Shown piece by piece: positions 1 to 8,634 of a DNA stretch of 64,000 nt (the stretch's first letter is position 1; every line of letters begins with the position of its first letter). This stretch comes from Anaerotruncus rubiinfantis. Its GTDB lineage: Bacteria; Bacillota; Clostridia; Oscillospirales; Ruminococcaceae. The position numbers and the translations under genes were made by a program. The stretch spans positions 1,316,614 through 1,380,613 of the forward strand of contig NZ_FKLA01000009.1 of NCBI RefSeq assembly GCF_900078395.1, written 5' to 3'. Below the pieces are notes generated by a model. The model saw nothing but the letters and a program-made list of their open reading frames with translations. It was not told where the DNA came from and searched no databases.

Positions 1-2
1 CG

Positions 3-248
3 GACGGCAAGGCGGTATTCACCTATCCAAAGATCGGCGGTTCGCTCACAACCGAAGGGCAGACGATGAGCCTTTACTTCAAGCTCGACGCGGACAGCGC
101 GCCGATCGATTCACCCTATGTGATTTCCAGGGAAACCAAAGAGCTGTTCAAGATGTCCGAACTGGAACTGCAAACTGAAATGCAGAAGATGGAAGCGGGA
201 GCGCAGCAGTTCTTCGGTTCCCTCATGCCCTTTCTGATGGGCGCATAA
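3..248 (+). CDS. C-terminal part of an unidentified protein (5' end outside window)
   Basis: An open frame runs in from the left edge and stops just before the first ABC-2 permease gene; about 81 residues are visible. The fragment ends in a hydrophobic stretch (FFGSLMPFLMGA) preceded by a charged, probably helical segment (KMSELELQTEMQKMEAG). I do not recognise the family. The gap to the next gene is only 21 bases, so it is most likely co-transcribed with the two permease-like genes and may be a component or accessory of the same export system. The ATG at 66 is internal, since the frame is open upstream of it to the window edge. Confidence 0.6.
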   Translation, partial: DGKAVFTYPKIGGSLTTEGQTMSLYFKLDADSAPIDSPYVISRETKELFKMSELELQTEMQKMEAGAQQFFGSLMPFLMGA

Positions 249-269
249 ACGGCAGGGGATACATACTTC

Positions 270-1424
270 ATGAAGCTATTTGCAACTGCATTTTACATCG
301 CATGCAAGCACAGCGGCCGCAGGCTGCTGTGCTTGCTCTGCGTTTTTGCAGTCTGCCTGGGCCTTCTGGGGGCGGTGTTTGCCGCCGTGCCGGAAAAAAG
401 CGTCCCCAAAGCTGAGGTTGCGATCGTGAACCTGGACCAGAACCCGATGAGCAGGACGCTGCTGCGTTCGTTTGCGTCAATGGAAAGCTTGTCCGATCTG
501 TTTCAGGTGTCTTTTGCCTCGCCGGAGGAACTGGACCGCCAGCATTATAACGCGGTGCTGACCATACCGGACGGCTTTCTTGACAGCGTGCTGACCGGTG
601 AGAACCGCAGCCCGGTTCTGGAGGTGGATATCTCCACGCCGCTTGAAGCAATGTGGGTGCGGGAGCTCGCCCAGGCTGGCGCTTCGGCGCTGACAACCGC
701 GCAGCTTGGGGTGTACACGGTTCAGGAAGCGGTGAACTATGGAGAGGGTATGCCGCGGAAGGATTACGAGCTGTTGCTTATGGATGTGAACCTCACCTTC
801 CTTAAAGAATTCCTTTCGCGGCTGGAACTTGTCGCGCAGGAGCGCCTTTCCGCAACCGGCACGCTTTCGCTGCCGCTTTATTATGCGGCGTCGCTTTGCG
901 CACTCTTGTTTTTGGCCTATGGGTTCCTCTATATGCCTGCGGTGCGCGGTCTGAAACGGTTTGCTGTGCGGGCGCGCGCAGACGGCATGGTGCTCTTTGT
1001 GTCCGCCTTCGCGCATATCGCGGTATTTACGGCGGCTCTGGGACTGCTGCTCTTTCTGCCCGCCTGCCACCGTTTCGGCTTTACGATGGAAAAACTCGCG
1101 GCCTTTTTGCTGTTTCTGCTGCTCGTGAGCGGTTGGACACTGGCCATTTGCCTGTTGACCGAAAGTTTTTCCGCCTGCGCGGCCGCATCGATTTTGCTTT
1201 CCACCGGTATGGGGCTTTGTGCCGGCGGCTTTTTGCCCCTCGCGCTGATGCCCGCCGCCTTTACCGGAATTGCGGGATTCCTGCCCGCGGGGCGGGCGAT
1301 CGCGCTTGCCGGGGCAGTCCTGGGGGAGCCGCTTTCCAGCGGCTCCGTTTTGGCGGCGGGGGCCATGGCGGCGGCCATGCTTTTGCTGGCGTGGTTTTGC
1401 TGGCGGCATAAGGGGGTGGCTTGA
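270..1424 (+). CDS. ABC-2 type transporter permease
   Basis: The 384-residue product has an N-terminal membrane helix (about residues 20-40), a soluble extracytoplasmic region of roughly 150 residues, then about five or six hydrophobic helices from residue 205 to the end. That is the architecture of ABC-2 family (YhgE/Pip-like) permeases, which export lipids, drugs or polymers with a separate ATPase. No ATPase gene is in the visible part, so it may lie left of the window. The stop codon overlaps the ATG of the next permease by one base (TGATG), suggesting translational coupling and a two-permease complex. Substrate cannot be read from the sequence. Confidence 0.75.
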   Translation: MKLFATAFYIACKHSGRRLLCLLCVFAVCLGLLGAVFAAVPEKSVPKAEVAIVNLDQNPMSRTLLRSFASMESLSDLFQVSFASPEELDRQHYNAVLTIPDGFLDSVLTGENRSPVLEVDISTPLEAMWVRELAQAGASALTTAQLGVYTVQEAVNYGEGMPRKDYELLLMDVNLTFLKEFLSRLELVAQERLSATGTLSLPLYYAASLCALLFLAYGFLYMPAVRGLKRFAVRARADGMVLFVSAFAHIAVFTAALGLLLFLPACHRFGFTMEKLAAFLLFLLLVSGWTLAICLLTESFSACAAASILLSTGMGLCAGGFLPLALMPAAFTGIAGFLPAGRAIALAGAVLGEPLSSGSVLAAGAMAAAMLLLAWFCWRHKGVA

Positions 1425-2440
1425 TGCGGTATTTCGGGACGCTCCTGCGTTTACAGATCTGGTCGCGGCTGCGCTCGGCTTCCTTTGCGGTGACGGCGGC
1501 CTGTTTTCTCGTGCTGGCACTTGGGTTTGCGGTGTTACTGCCGGACAGACAGCCATCCGGCTTGACAGTTGGGTTGTTTGCCGAGTCGCAGAGCGGGCGG
1601 GATACGGCGGAAATCTTACAGAAGAACGCCAGCTGCCGTTTTTTGCTGTTCGACAGCGTGGAGGCGCTTGAAAAGGATCTGCTGGCCGGAAAGCTGCACT
1701 GCGGATATCGGATTTCCGACGGGGAGAACCCGGTCACCGCGCTCACAACCGACGGCTCCTATATGCGTCCGCTGCTGGATGAGGTGGTGCTTTCCGCCTA
1801 CGCCGAGGCGAGACTGCCGCAGGATGTGCGGGATTACCTGATGCAGGCGGGGCTCGGTTCAGCCGATGTGGAAGGGATACTTGCAGGGCTGCGCGGCGAA
1901 GCCACCCCGATGACCATTACGGTGCAAACAGTCGGGAAGGCATCGGTGCAGGCGCTCGCGGAGCAAAGTGTCTCCCTGCTGCTCTACGCGGTGCTTACCA
2001 CGGCTTTTCTGGGTTGCGCGGTGCTGTCCGGACTGCTTGCGGGGGATGAGCGAAAACGCGCCTTGCAGCAGCTTTCGGCCCTTTCCGGCCGGCGGCTTTC
2101 CGGCGCCCTGGCGCCGGCATTGGCTGATGTGCTGCTCAATCTGGCGGTACTGGTTTTGACGGATGTCTGCATCAGCCGGCTGCTGCCGGGCGGATATCAG
2201 CCCGCCGGACGCGCCGCGCTGTTGGTGGCGCTTGCCCTGCTGGGCGTTGCTTTCCGTATGCTTGCGGCGGCATTGCGGCGGTTTTCCGGTGCGGTTGCCG
2301 CGCTGATGCCGGTCTGGCTGCTGGCGGGAATATTCTGTTCCGGTTCGATTATAAGCCCGGAACTGCTTCCGGCTGGGCTTGGTATACTGCGCTTTTTTTC
2401 GCCGGCATGGTATCTGCTCAGGCTGCTGCAGGGCTTTTAA
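1424..2440 (+). CDS. ABC-2 type transporter permease, second subunit
   Basis: A 338-residue paralogue of the preceding gene: one N-terminal helix (about residues 15-38), a soluble domain to about residue 180, then five or six hydrophobic segments to the C-terminus. The ATG at 1424 overlaps the upstream stop codon; a TTG three bases earlier is in frame but less likely. It is probably the partner half of a heterodimeric ABC-2 exporter with the product at 270-1424. The gene is followed by a strong hairpin at 2453-2480, so it ends the operon. Substrate unknown. Confidence 0.75.
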   Translation: MRYFGTLLRLQIWSRLRSASFAVTAACFLVLALGFAVLLPDRQPSGLTVGLFAESQSGRDTAEILQKNASCRFLLFDSVEALEKDLLAGKLHCGYRISDGENPVTALTTDGSYMRPLLDEVVLSAYAEARLPQDVRDYLMQAGLGSADVEGILAGLRGEATPMTITVQTVGKASVQALAEQSVSLLLYAVLTTAFLGCAVLSGLLAGDERKRALQQLSALSGRRLSGALAPALADVLLNLAVLVLTDVCISRLLPGGYQPAGRAALLVALALLGVAFRMLAAALRRFSGAVAALMPVWLLAGIFCSGSIISPELLPAGLGILRFFSPAWYLLRLLQGF

Positions 2441-2452
2441 AAGGGTGCAAAA

Positions 2453-2480
2453 ACTCCCCGGCGTTTTTTCGCCGGGGAGT
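2453..2480. terminator. Bidirectional intrinsic terminator
   Basis: Eleven-base-pair perfect stem (ACTCCCCGGCG pairing with CGCCGGGGAGT) with a T6 loop lies between the convergent ABC-2 permease gene and the fumarase subunit gene. A few T residues follow on the plus side. Confidence 0.7.
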
Positions 2481-2494
2481 TCTCCGTTTTATGG

Positions 2495-3049
2495 TTACGC
2501 GATGTGATATTGCGCCCTGCCGGTTTCAAAAAGGTTTTGGCCGGTACAGTCGGCGGCGACGATCAGCGGCAGCTCCGCAAGAAGCAGCTGTTTGACCGAT
2601 TCGCAGCCAAGATCCTCATAGGCGAGGACCTCGCATCGTTTGATACAGTGCGCGGCGAGCGCGCCCGCGCCGCCGATCGAACAGAAATAGACACCTCTGT
2701 TTCGGACGATCGCATCGTAAACCGCCTGCGAACGGTCTCCTTTGCCGATTGTGGCGGCAAGCCCGAGATCCATAAGCGCGGGGGTAAAAGGGTCCATCCG
2801 GCTTGAGGTGGTCGGCCCGCAGGAGCCGATCGCCATGCCTTCGGGCGCGGGGGTCGGGCCTACGAAGTAAATGGTGGAGCCTTCGATAGGGAAGGGAAGC
2901 GGGCCGCCGTCCTTGAGCGCGGCCATGATCCGTTTATGCGCCGCATCGCGGGCGGTATAGATCGTCCCGCTGAGCAGCACGCGGTCGCCCGCGCGCAGTT
3001 CCTTGGCCATACGCTTCAGGTCGGAGGCATCAATCCGATAGGTCTTCAC
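2495..3049 (-). CDS. Class I (Fe-S) fumarate hydratase / tartrate dehydratase, beta subunit
   Basis: The 184-residue protein matches the beta subunit, equivalent to the C-terminal domain, of the iron-sulfur fumarase/L(+)-tartrate dehydratase family. Visible family blocks are LLSGTIYTARDAAHKR, FVGPTPAPEGMAIGSCGPTTS with its GSCGPTTS active-site loop, and a GKGDRSQ-like turn. It should hydrate fumarate to malate together with an alpha subunit that holds the 4Fe-4S cluster. In related bacteria the alpha gene is usually directly upstream, but here the upstream neighbour is a DivIVA-like gene overlapping by 20 bases. The alpha subunit must be encoded elsewhere, or this is an orphan. Fumarate versus tartrate specificity cannot be decided. 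Confidence 0.85.
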   Translation of the reverse strand: MKTYRIDASDLKRMAKELRAGDRVLLSGTIYTARDAAHKRIMAALKDGGPLPFPIEGSTIYFVGPTPAPEGMAIGSCGPTTSSRMDPFTPALMDLGLAATIGKGDRSQAVYDAIVRNRGVYFCSIGGAGALAAHCIKRCEVLAYEDLGCESVKQLLLAELPLIVAADCTGQNLFETGRAQYHIA

Positions 3050-3842
3050 GCGTTACCCCTCCCAAATGTCCCGCCTCGTCGTCCGGTTCGGCAAACGGCT
3101 GGCCGGGTTCCTCGATATAGCTGAGCCCGCCTTCCTGCGGGTTGAACCGGTCCTCGATCTGCCTGATCACTTCCTGCATCACATCGACACGGTCATTGAG
3201 GACGAAAAGGATCTCTTCGATCGATTTGCGCAGTCTGCCCGCGTCGCCATTGAAGCTTGCGAGTTCCGCATAGAAATTCTTCATATAATCCTTGGCCTGA
3301 TCGGTGATTTGTTTGGCCTGCGCATTGGCCTGGTCCACGGACTGTTTGGCTTGGGCATTCGCTTCAGCAACAATCCGCTCCGCGTCGCGCTTGGCTTCGA
3401 TGATGGTATCACCGATCTGGTTCGAGAGCTCGTCGTATTTTTTGCTCTTGTAGTCGAGGCTTTCGGCTTTGAACTGCAGCTGGCGGCTGCGCTCGGTCTG
3501 GATTTTCACCTCGCGTTCGGAGGCGTTCAGCTCTTCCTGCAGCTCTTCGTTCTGGGTTTGCAGGGTTTTGAGCATCTCCTGCGCGGCGGCGGCCTGGCGG
3601 CGTTCCTCTTCAAGCTGGAGCGCGACTGCTTCAAGCTTGCCGTTCTGGTCGGCGAGCTGCGCCTCCAGGTTCTTGATGTGGGCGATCTGTGATTCCTGTG
3701 CCTGCGCGAAAGCGTTCAGTTTTTCCTGGTATTGCTGCTCGGTTTTGTGGAATCCTTCATTGAGGGAATCTATGTAAGTCAGGACCGACTTTTTGTCGAA
3801 TCCGCCGAATGTCGTTGTCTTGAAAAACGCTGTATCAGCCAT
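3030..3842 (-). CDS. DivIVA-domain coiled-coil protein
   Basis: The start is set at the ATG of MADTAFF, which has an AAGGAAGAAG ribosome site; longer frames upstream lack one. The 270-residue product opens with a DivIVA-type membrane-binding segment (FFKTTTFGGFDKKSVLTYID, about residues 5-25). A long coiled coil rich in Glu/Gln heptads follows to about residue 200, including tandem alanine/glutamine-rich repeats (NAQAKQSVDQANAQAKQITD), then an acidic tail. DivIVA/GpsB-type proteins sit at curved membrane and recruit division or sporulation factors. It overlaps the fumarase beta gene, which probably only shares its transcript. Confidence 0.8.
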   Translation of the reverse strand: MADTAFFKTTTFGGFDKKSVLTYIDSLNEGFHKTEQQYQEKLNAFAQAQESQIAHIKNLEAQLADQNGKLEAVALQLEEERRQAAAAQEMLKTLQTQNEELQEELNASEREVKIQTERSRQLQFKAESLDYKSKKYDELSNQIGDTIIEAKRDAERIVAEANAQAKQSVDQANAQAKQITDQAKDYMKNFYAELASFNGDAGRLRKSIEEILFVLNDRVDVMQEVIRQIEDRFNPQEGGLSYIEEPGQPFAEPDDEAGHLGGVTREDLSD

Positions 3843-4012
3843 TCTACTTCTTCCTTTCGACAAACGTTCTGTATTTTTGGCAAAATCCATATTAAGTATA
3901 CCATTATTCCCGGGAAAAACAAAGAGATTTTTTCAGAATTGCACAATATGATTCCGAGTTTTTGTATGATATACTCTATGAGGAACACTTTGGAGGCTTG
4001 GGAGGAAAAAAC

Positions 4013-4642
4013 ATGGAAAAAGTTGTGGCTTTCGACCTGGATGGGACACTCAGTGAATCGGATCTGTTCTTGATCCCATCTTATAAGGCGGCGCTCTGCG
4101 AGCGGGGGCTGCCCATGCTTTCGGATGAACGGCTCAAGCTGTTGATTGGCTGCACGATTGAGAATGCCCGCGCAATTGTGATGCCCGACCGCCCCATGGA
4201 GGAATACCTCGAATACTCCCGTGCGGTTGGCCGCCATGTGCAGGATTTTGTCCGGCGGGGACGCCCGTATCCGGGCATTCCGGAGAGCCTTGCAAAACTG
4301 CGTACACGCGGTTATAAAGTCGCGCTCTGTTCGAACGGGGAATCCCATTATGTCTATCAGGTGCTCGACAGCCTGGGGCTGACCCAGTACTTCGATTTTG
4401 TCCAGCATGTTGTGCTCGGCTGTGATAAATCCGATTTATTGCGGCGGGTCATCGAGAAATTTGCACCTGCAAAAGTGGTGATGGTCGGGGATCGCGTTTA
4501 CGACGTCGAAGCCGCCCGAAATAACGCGGTGCCGGTGATCGGCTGTCTTTACGGGCTCTATCCGGATGAGGTGCGGGACGCGGATGTTCGTATCACGGCC
4601 GCGGACCAGCTGCCGGAAGCGGTGGAGATGCTGCTTGGTTAA
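4013..4642 (+). CDS. HAD-superfamily hydrolase (phosphoglycolate-phosphatase-like)
   Basis: The start ATG at 4013 has a GGGAGGAA ribosome site 4-12 bases upstream. The 209-residue product shows HAD motif I (FDLDGTLSESD, residues 6-16), motif II (ALCSNGES, about 105), the motif III lysine (about 145) and motif IV (VMVGDRVYDVEAA, about 160-172). An alpha-helical cap lies between motifs I and II. It is expected to be a cytosolic Mg-dependent phosphatase acting on a small phosphorylated metabolite; the specific substrate cannot be assigned. It stands alone, divergent from the DivIVA-like gene and convergent with the AI-2E family gene. Confidence 0.8.
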   Translation: MEKVVAFDLDGTLSESDLFLIPSYKAALCERGLPMLSDERLKLLIGCTIENARAIVMPDRPMEEYLEYSRAVGRHVQDFVRRGRPYPGIPESLAKLRTRGYKVALCSNGESHYVYQVLDSLGLTQYFDFVQHVVLGCDKSDLLRRVIEKFAPAKVVMVGDRVYDVEAARNNAVPVIGCLYGLYPDEVRDADVRITAADQLPEAVEMLLG

Positions 4643-4648
4643 AAAAAT

Positions 4649-4687
4649 GGCACGGGGAAGCGCTTGTCAGAGCGCTTCTTCCGTGCC
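4649..4687. terminator. Bidirectional terminator overlapping the end of the AI-2E family gene
   Basis: A long stem (GGCACGGGGAAGCGCT with AGAGCGCTTCTTCCGTGCC) has an A-run on its left and TTTT on its right, so it can stop transcripts from both sides. Its right arm contains the last codons and stop of the leftward membrane-protein gene. Confidence 0.7.
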
Positions 4688-5737
4688 GTTTTCATATAGA
4701 TAGCGGGCGAAAAGAACCAGAACGGGGGCGGCGAACAGCCCGACGAACCCCGCGATCTGCAGCCCGGCGTACATGGACGTGATCGTTGCAATGGGATGCA
4801 GGCCAATCTGGTCGCCCACGATGCGCGGTTCGATGATGTTGCGGATGACCTCGATGACCGCGAACAGCAGGAGCAGCCCAATCCCCCCGGGCGGATCTCC
4901 GCCCGCGATCAGCACGAGTCCCCAGGGCACTAGGATTGTACCGCTGCCGATGAGCGGCAGGATGTCGAGCAGGGTGATGGCCGCCGCGACCGGCAGGACA
5001 TATTCAAAGCCGAGCAGCCACAGCCCGAAGCCGAGTTCACAGAAAGTGACCGCCATGATGATGATGTAGGCGCGCACAAACTGCCAGATGGTCTCGCGTG
5101 CGAAGCGCTGCAGCCCGCATACGCGCGGCGCAAGCCGCTTGGGGATGAGGTTTCGCAAAAAACGCGCGACCATGCGGTAATTCGATGCGGTTAAAATCGA
5201 GATGACGACGGTGAAAACTGCCGCGATGAGCAGGAGGGGCAGCTTTGCGGCGATTCCCGCGGCCCAGCTGACCAGGTGGGCCGAACCGTCGACCGCGGCC
5301 TGCTGTGTGGCGGCGGCGATCGCATCCGAAAGGCTTTCAAGGCTTTGCCCGGTGTCCGGATAGAAACGGCCGGCTAGACCGTAAAACCAGCCGCTCAGCC
5401 GGTCGAGCACCGGTGCGATGTTCTGTGCGTAGAGATCCGGCAGGCGCAAAAGCAGCTCATAAAGCTGGGCGAGCACAATGGTGAGAAACAGTCCAGCCGC
5501 GCCCGCCACCGTCAGATAGAAAAAAAGCAGGATCAGCACGCAGGCGGTTTTTTCGCCAATATGGGCGCGCTTTGCAAAGGAAAGGGTGAGCGGCCGCATC
5601 AGCGCCGCGATGCCGGTGCCGAGGAAAAACGGCAGCATCCAGATACAGACATATTTGAAGAAAAAGAAAAGCGTGCCGCCGATCGCGGCATAATAGAGGA
5701 TGTAAAATAAAGTCTGGCGTTTTTCCTGTTCCTGCAC
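4667..5737 (-). CDS. AI-2E family transporter (sporulation membrane protein YtvI type)
   Basis: A GTG at 5737 is taken as start because GGGAGGTGA lies seven bases upstream; the longer ATG frames have no ribosome site. The 356-residue product has two N-terminal helices, a soluble amphipathic insert (about residues 110-180) and five or more C-terminal helices. Among these are the conserved blocks ITLLDILPLIGSGTILVPW and IIEPRIVGDQIGLHPIATI, typical of AI-2E/PerM proteins and of YtvI in spore formers. The family comprises oligomeric membrane proteins with export or Na/H antiport roles; the substrate is unknown here. The C-terminus (ENGTEEAL) is encoded inside a terminator hairpin. Confidence 0.8.
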   Translation of the reverse strand: MQEQEKRQTLFYILYYAAIGGTLFFFFKYVCIWMLPFFLGTGIAALMRPLTLSFAKRAHIGEKTACVLILLFFYLTVAGAAGLFLTIVLAQLYELLLRLPDLYAQNIAPVLDRLSGWFYGLAGRFYPDTGQSLESLSDAIAAATQQAAVDGSAHLVSWAAGIAAKLPLLLIAAVFTVVISILTASNYRMVARFLRNLIPKRLAPRVCGLQRFARETIWQFVRAYIIIMAVTFCELGFGLWLLGFEYVLPVAAAITLLDILPLIGSGTILVPWGLVLIAGGDPPGGIGLLLLFAVIEVIRNIIEPRIVGDQIGLHPIATITSMYAGLQIAGFVGLFAAPVLVLFARYLYENGTEEAL

Positions 5738-5974
5738 CGCCTCACCTCCCGTTTCTAGCATATTATGCTGAAAACACCGGCCGATATAACCACGTGCCAA
5801 ACAGTACAAAACATTGGCAGGAAGCTATGCAGAATGGAAAAACCGTTGTATATATTAAACAAGACCTTCTGGAATTTCTTACAATTAATAAACAAACTGC
5901 CCCTTTACTTTCACAAAACGGTATGGTATAGTGTATTTGGCTGCGATACAAAAGTATGTGAGAGGTGGACGGAA

Positions 5975-6409
5975 ATGAGCGAAAAGCCCAATTTCCTCCT
6001 GGTGAGCGCCCAGGTGCTGCCGGAGGTTTTCCTGAAGGTTGTCGAGGCGAAGATGCTGCTTGCGCAAGGTAAAGCAAAAAGCTCTTCCCAGGCGGCAAAG
6101 CTGGCGGGCATCTCGCGCAGCGCTTTTTATAAGTATAAGGATTCCGTCTATCTTTATGATGAGCGGATGAGTGAGAGCCTTGTGACCTTCTCACTCACGC
6201 TGGAGGACCGGCCGGGCGTGCTTTCCTCCACCCTGACCGAACTCTATAAGGCGGGCGCGAATATCATCACGGTCAACCAGAACATCCCGGTTGACGGCGT
6301 GGCGATCGTTTCGATTTCCGCGCGTATCGGCAACGCGAGCTGTTCACGTTTGGAAATCCTGGAGATGCTGGGAAACCTCGACGGGATTGTCGAAGCAAAG
6401 ACCATTTGA
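5975..6409 (+). CDS. ACT-domain protein, PheB/UPF0735 family
   Basis: The ATG at 5975 follows an AGAGGTGGA ribosome site. The 144-residue product has an N-terminal helix-turn-helix-like segment (SSQAAKLAGISRSAFYKYKD, about residues 32-52) and a C-terminal ACT domain (about 70-144, starting VTFSLTLEDRPGVLSSTLTE). ACT domains bind amino acids. The protein sits 50 bases before hom, thrB and lysC, so it likely senses threonine or a related amino acid and controls this pathway, either as a regulator or an allosteric partner. That role is inferred from position; the family's biochemical role is poorly established. Confidence 0.8.
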   Translation: MSEKPNFLLVSAQVLPEVFLKVVEAKMLLAQGKAKSSSQAAKLAGISRSAFYKYKDSVYLYDERMSESLVTFSLTLEDRPGVLSSTLTELYKAGANIITVNQNIPVDGVAIVSISARIGNASCSRLEILEMLGNLDGIVEAKTI

Positions 6410-6459
6410 GAAAGAAAATCACGGGGATATAAGACGGTCCCCGTCAGGGAGGTAGCAAC

Positions 6460-7707
6460 ATGATCAATATTGCCGTACTGGGATATGGCACGGTTGGCTC
6501 GGGCGTGGTGGAGGTTTTCTTCAAAAACCGCGAAAGCCTGCAGAAAAAAGCGGGCCAGGAGCTGGATCTCAAATACATACTGGATGTGCGGGATTTTCCC
6601 GACAGCCCGTTCGCGGACCGCTTCACAAAGGATTTTAACAAGATCCTGGACGATGATTCGGTCAAGGTCGTCGCCGAGGTGATCGGCGGTATTGAGCCGT
6701 CCTACGGTTTCACCAAGGCCTGCCTTGAACGCGGCAAAAGCGTTGTGACCTCCAATAAGGAACTGGTCGCGCAGAGAGGCGCCGAGCTGCTCGCGGTTGC
6801 GCGGGAGCACCACTGCAACTATCTGTTTGAAGCGAGCGTCGGCGGCGGCATCCCGATCATAAGGCCGCTGCATATGTGCCTGGCCGCGAACCAGATCGAT
6901 GAGATCGCGGGCATCTTAAACGGCACGACCAACTTTATCTTAACCAAAATGATCCGTGAAAATATGGCGTTCGACGAGGCGCTCGCGCTGGCACAGAAGC
7001 TTGGCTACGCCGAACGCAACCCGGCCGCTGACGTGGAGGGCCACGACGCCTGCCGCAAAATCTGCATCCTGGCGTCGCTGTCGTTCGGCGAGCATGTTTT
7101 CCCAAAGGACGTCTACACCGAAGGCATCACCAAAATCACGCTCGAGGACGTCGCGTATGCGCAGGATTTCGGCTCGGTCATCAAGCTGATCGGGCGCTGC
7201 AAACGCGCCGGCGACGGCGGAAAGATCACCGCGATGGTCGCGCCGGCCTTCATCCATCATGAGAGCCAGCTCGGCACGGTGGACGACGTATTCAACGGCA
7301 TCCTCGTGCGCGGCGACGCGACCGGCGACGTTGTGTTCTACGGCAAGGGCGCGGGCAAGCTCCCGACCGCTTCAGCCGTTGTGGGCGATATCATCGAATG
7401 CGTCAAAGCGACCGATACCAGCCCTTCGCTGCGGTGGAATCCGTCGGAGGGCGGCAATGTCGCGGACCGCGCGGACAATGTGACCCGGGTCTATCTGCGC
7501 TGCCGTTCGGACGAGGTCAAGGTGCTGGAAGTGGCGAGGAAGCTGCTCGGCGAGGTGCAGGTACTTTCCCGCCCGGGACAGCCGGCCGACGAATTTGCCT
7601 TTGTGACGGAGCAGGCGCTGCCGGAACGCACGATTGACGCGGCGGTCGAAAAGCTCACCGGGATGGGCGTGGAGGTCCTCGGAAAGATCCGGGTGCTGGA
7701 CTATTGA
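6460..7707 (+). CDS. hom: Homoserine dehydrogenase
   Basis: This enzyme reduces aspartate semialdehyde to homoserine with NAD(P)H. The 415-residue protein has the nucleotide-binding GYGTVGSG at residues 7-14 and the conserved catalytic-domain blocks VVTSNKELVA and GGGIPIIRPL. It also shows ILNGTTNFILTKM and the GYAERNPAADVEGHDACRK signature. A C-terminal ACT domain (about residues 335-415) indicates threonine feedback. An AGGGAGGTAGCA ribosome site precedes the ATG. The stop overlaps the thrB start, and lysC follows, giving a compact aspartate-family operon. Confidence 0.95.
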   Translation: MINIAVLGYGTVGSGVVEVFFKNRESLQKKAGQELDLKYILDVRDFPDSPFADRFTKDFNKILDDDSVKVVAEVIGGIEPSYGFTKACLERGKSVVTSNKELVAQRGAELLAVAREHHCNYLFEASVGGGIPIIRPLHMCLAANQIDEIAGILNGTTNFILTKMIRENMAFDEALALAQKLGYAERNPAADVEGHDACRKICILASLSFGEHVFPKDVYTEGITKITLEDVAYAQDFGSVIKLIGRCKRAGDGGKITAMVAPAFIHHESQLGTVDDVFNGILVRGDATGDVVFYGKGAGKLPTASAVVGDIIECVKATDTSPSLRWNPSEGGNVADRADNVTRVYLRCRSDEVKVLEVARKLLGEVQVLSRPGQPADEFAFVTEQALPERTIDAAVEKLTGMGVEVLGKIRVLDY

Positions 7708-8600
7708 CGGTGAAGATACGCATCCCGGCGACTTCCGCGAATATCGGGCCGGGCTTTGACTCAATCGGCCTTGCGGTCGATCTTTACAACTACATCACGA
7801 TGGAGGAATACGACGGCGTTGTGATCGAATCGCTCGACCGGGCCCCGGTCCCGGCCGACGAAACCAATCTTGTCTATTCGACCGCGAAGCACCTCTATGA
7901 ATTGTGCGGAGTGCCGTTTCGCGGACTCAAGATCGGGCAGATCAACAACATCCCGTTCGCGCGCGGGCTTGGAAGCTCCTCGGCCTGCGTAATCGGCGGG
8001 CTCAAGGGCGCGAACAAACTGATGGGCAACCCCGTTTCAGATGCGGAACTCATCAACATTGCGGCCGGCATCGAAGGGCACCCGGACAATTCCACCCCGG
8101 CGCTCTGCGGCGGGCTGGTCACGGCGGTGTTTGAAGCCGGGCGGGTCCATTATGTCAAGCAGGAGATCAGGGGGGAACTGCATTTTGTGGCGGTCATCCC
8201 GGATTTCGAGCTCAAGACTTCGAAGGCGCGCGCGGTGCTGCCCGACCGGATTGACCGCAGGGACGGCGTTTTCAACCTGTCGCGCGCGGCACTGATGTCG
8301 GTGTCGCTCTACAGCGGCAATTACCAGAATCTGCGCATCGCAGCCGATGACCGGCTGCACCAGCCGTACCGAATGGGGCTCATCCCGGGCTTTGAACCGG
8401 TGATGGAGGCTTGCTACGATCTGGGTGCCTATGCGGTTTATCTGAGCGGCGCGGGTCCGACGCTGATGGCGATCGTTGACGCGAAGCTCTCGGATTTCGG
8501 CGACTGCGTCGCGCGGCGGCTTCCGTCGCTGGGACTCGGCGGCTGGCAGGTGCATACACTGTCTATAGACAATTTGGGCACCGTGATTGAGCGGGTATAA
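7704..8600 (+). CDS. thrB: Homoserine kinase
   Basis: GHMP-family kinase that phosphorylates homoserine on the way to threonine. The 298-residue product carries the N-terminal PATSANIGPGFDSIGLAVDLYN signature, here with its conserved Asn and Gly residues, the ATP loop ARGLGSSSACVIGGL (about residues 88-102) and the C-terminal YLSGAGPTLMA motif. The start is ambiguous: TTG at 7704 overlaps the hom stop as TTGA, and GTG at 7710 is in frame; neither has a clear ribosome site, so coupling to hom translation is likely. No threonine synthase gene follows; it must be elsewhere. Confidence 0.95.
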   Translation: MTVKIRIPATSANIGPGFDSIGLAVDLYNYITMEEYDGVVIESLDRAPVPADETNLVYSTAKHLYELCGVPFRGLKIGQINNIPFARGLGSSSACVIGGLKGANKLMGNPVSDAELINIAAGIEGHPDNSTPALCGGLVTAVFEAGRVHYVKQEIRGELHFVAVIPDFELKTSKARAVLPDRIDRRDGVFNLSRAALMSVSLYSGNYQNLRIAADDRLHQPYRMGLIPGFEPVMEACYDLGAYAVYLSGAGPTLMAIVDAKLSDFGDCVARRLPSLGLGGWQVHTLSIDNLGTVIERV

Positions 8601-8634
8601 CAGGATTTTTGAATCTACATTTGGAGGAATAGCA

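Noticed and set aside
477..1556. 359-codon open frame on the minus strand
   Set aside because: Opposite the ABC-2 permease genes, Gln/Arg/Lys-rich translation typical of a shadow frame.
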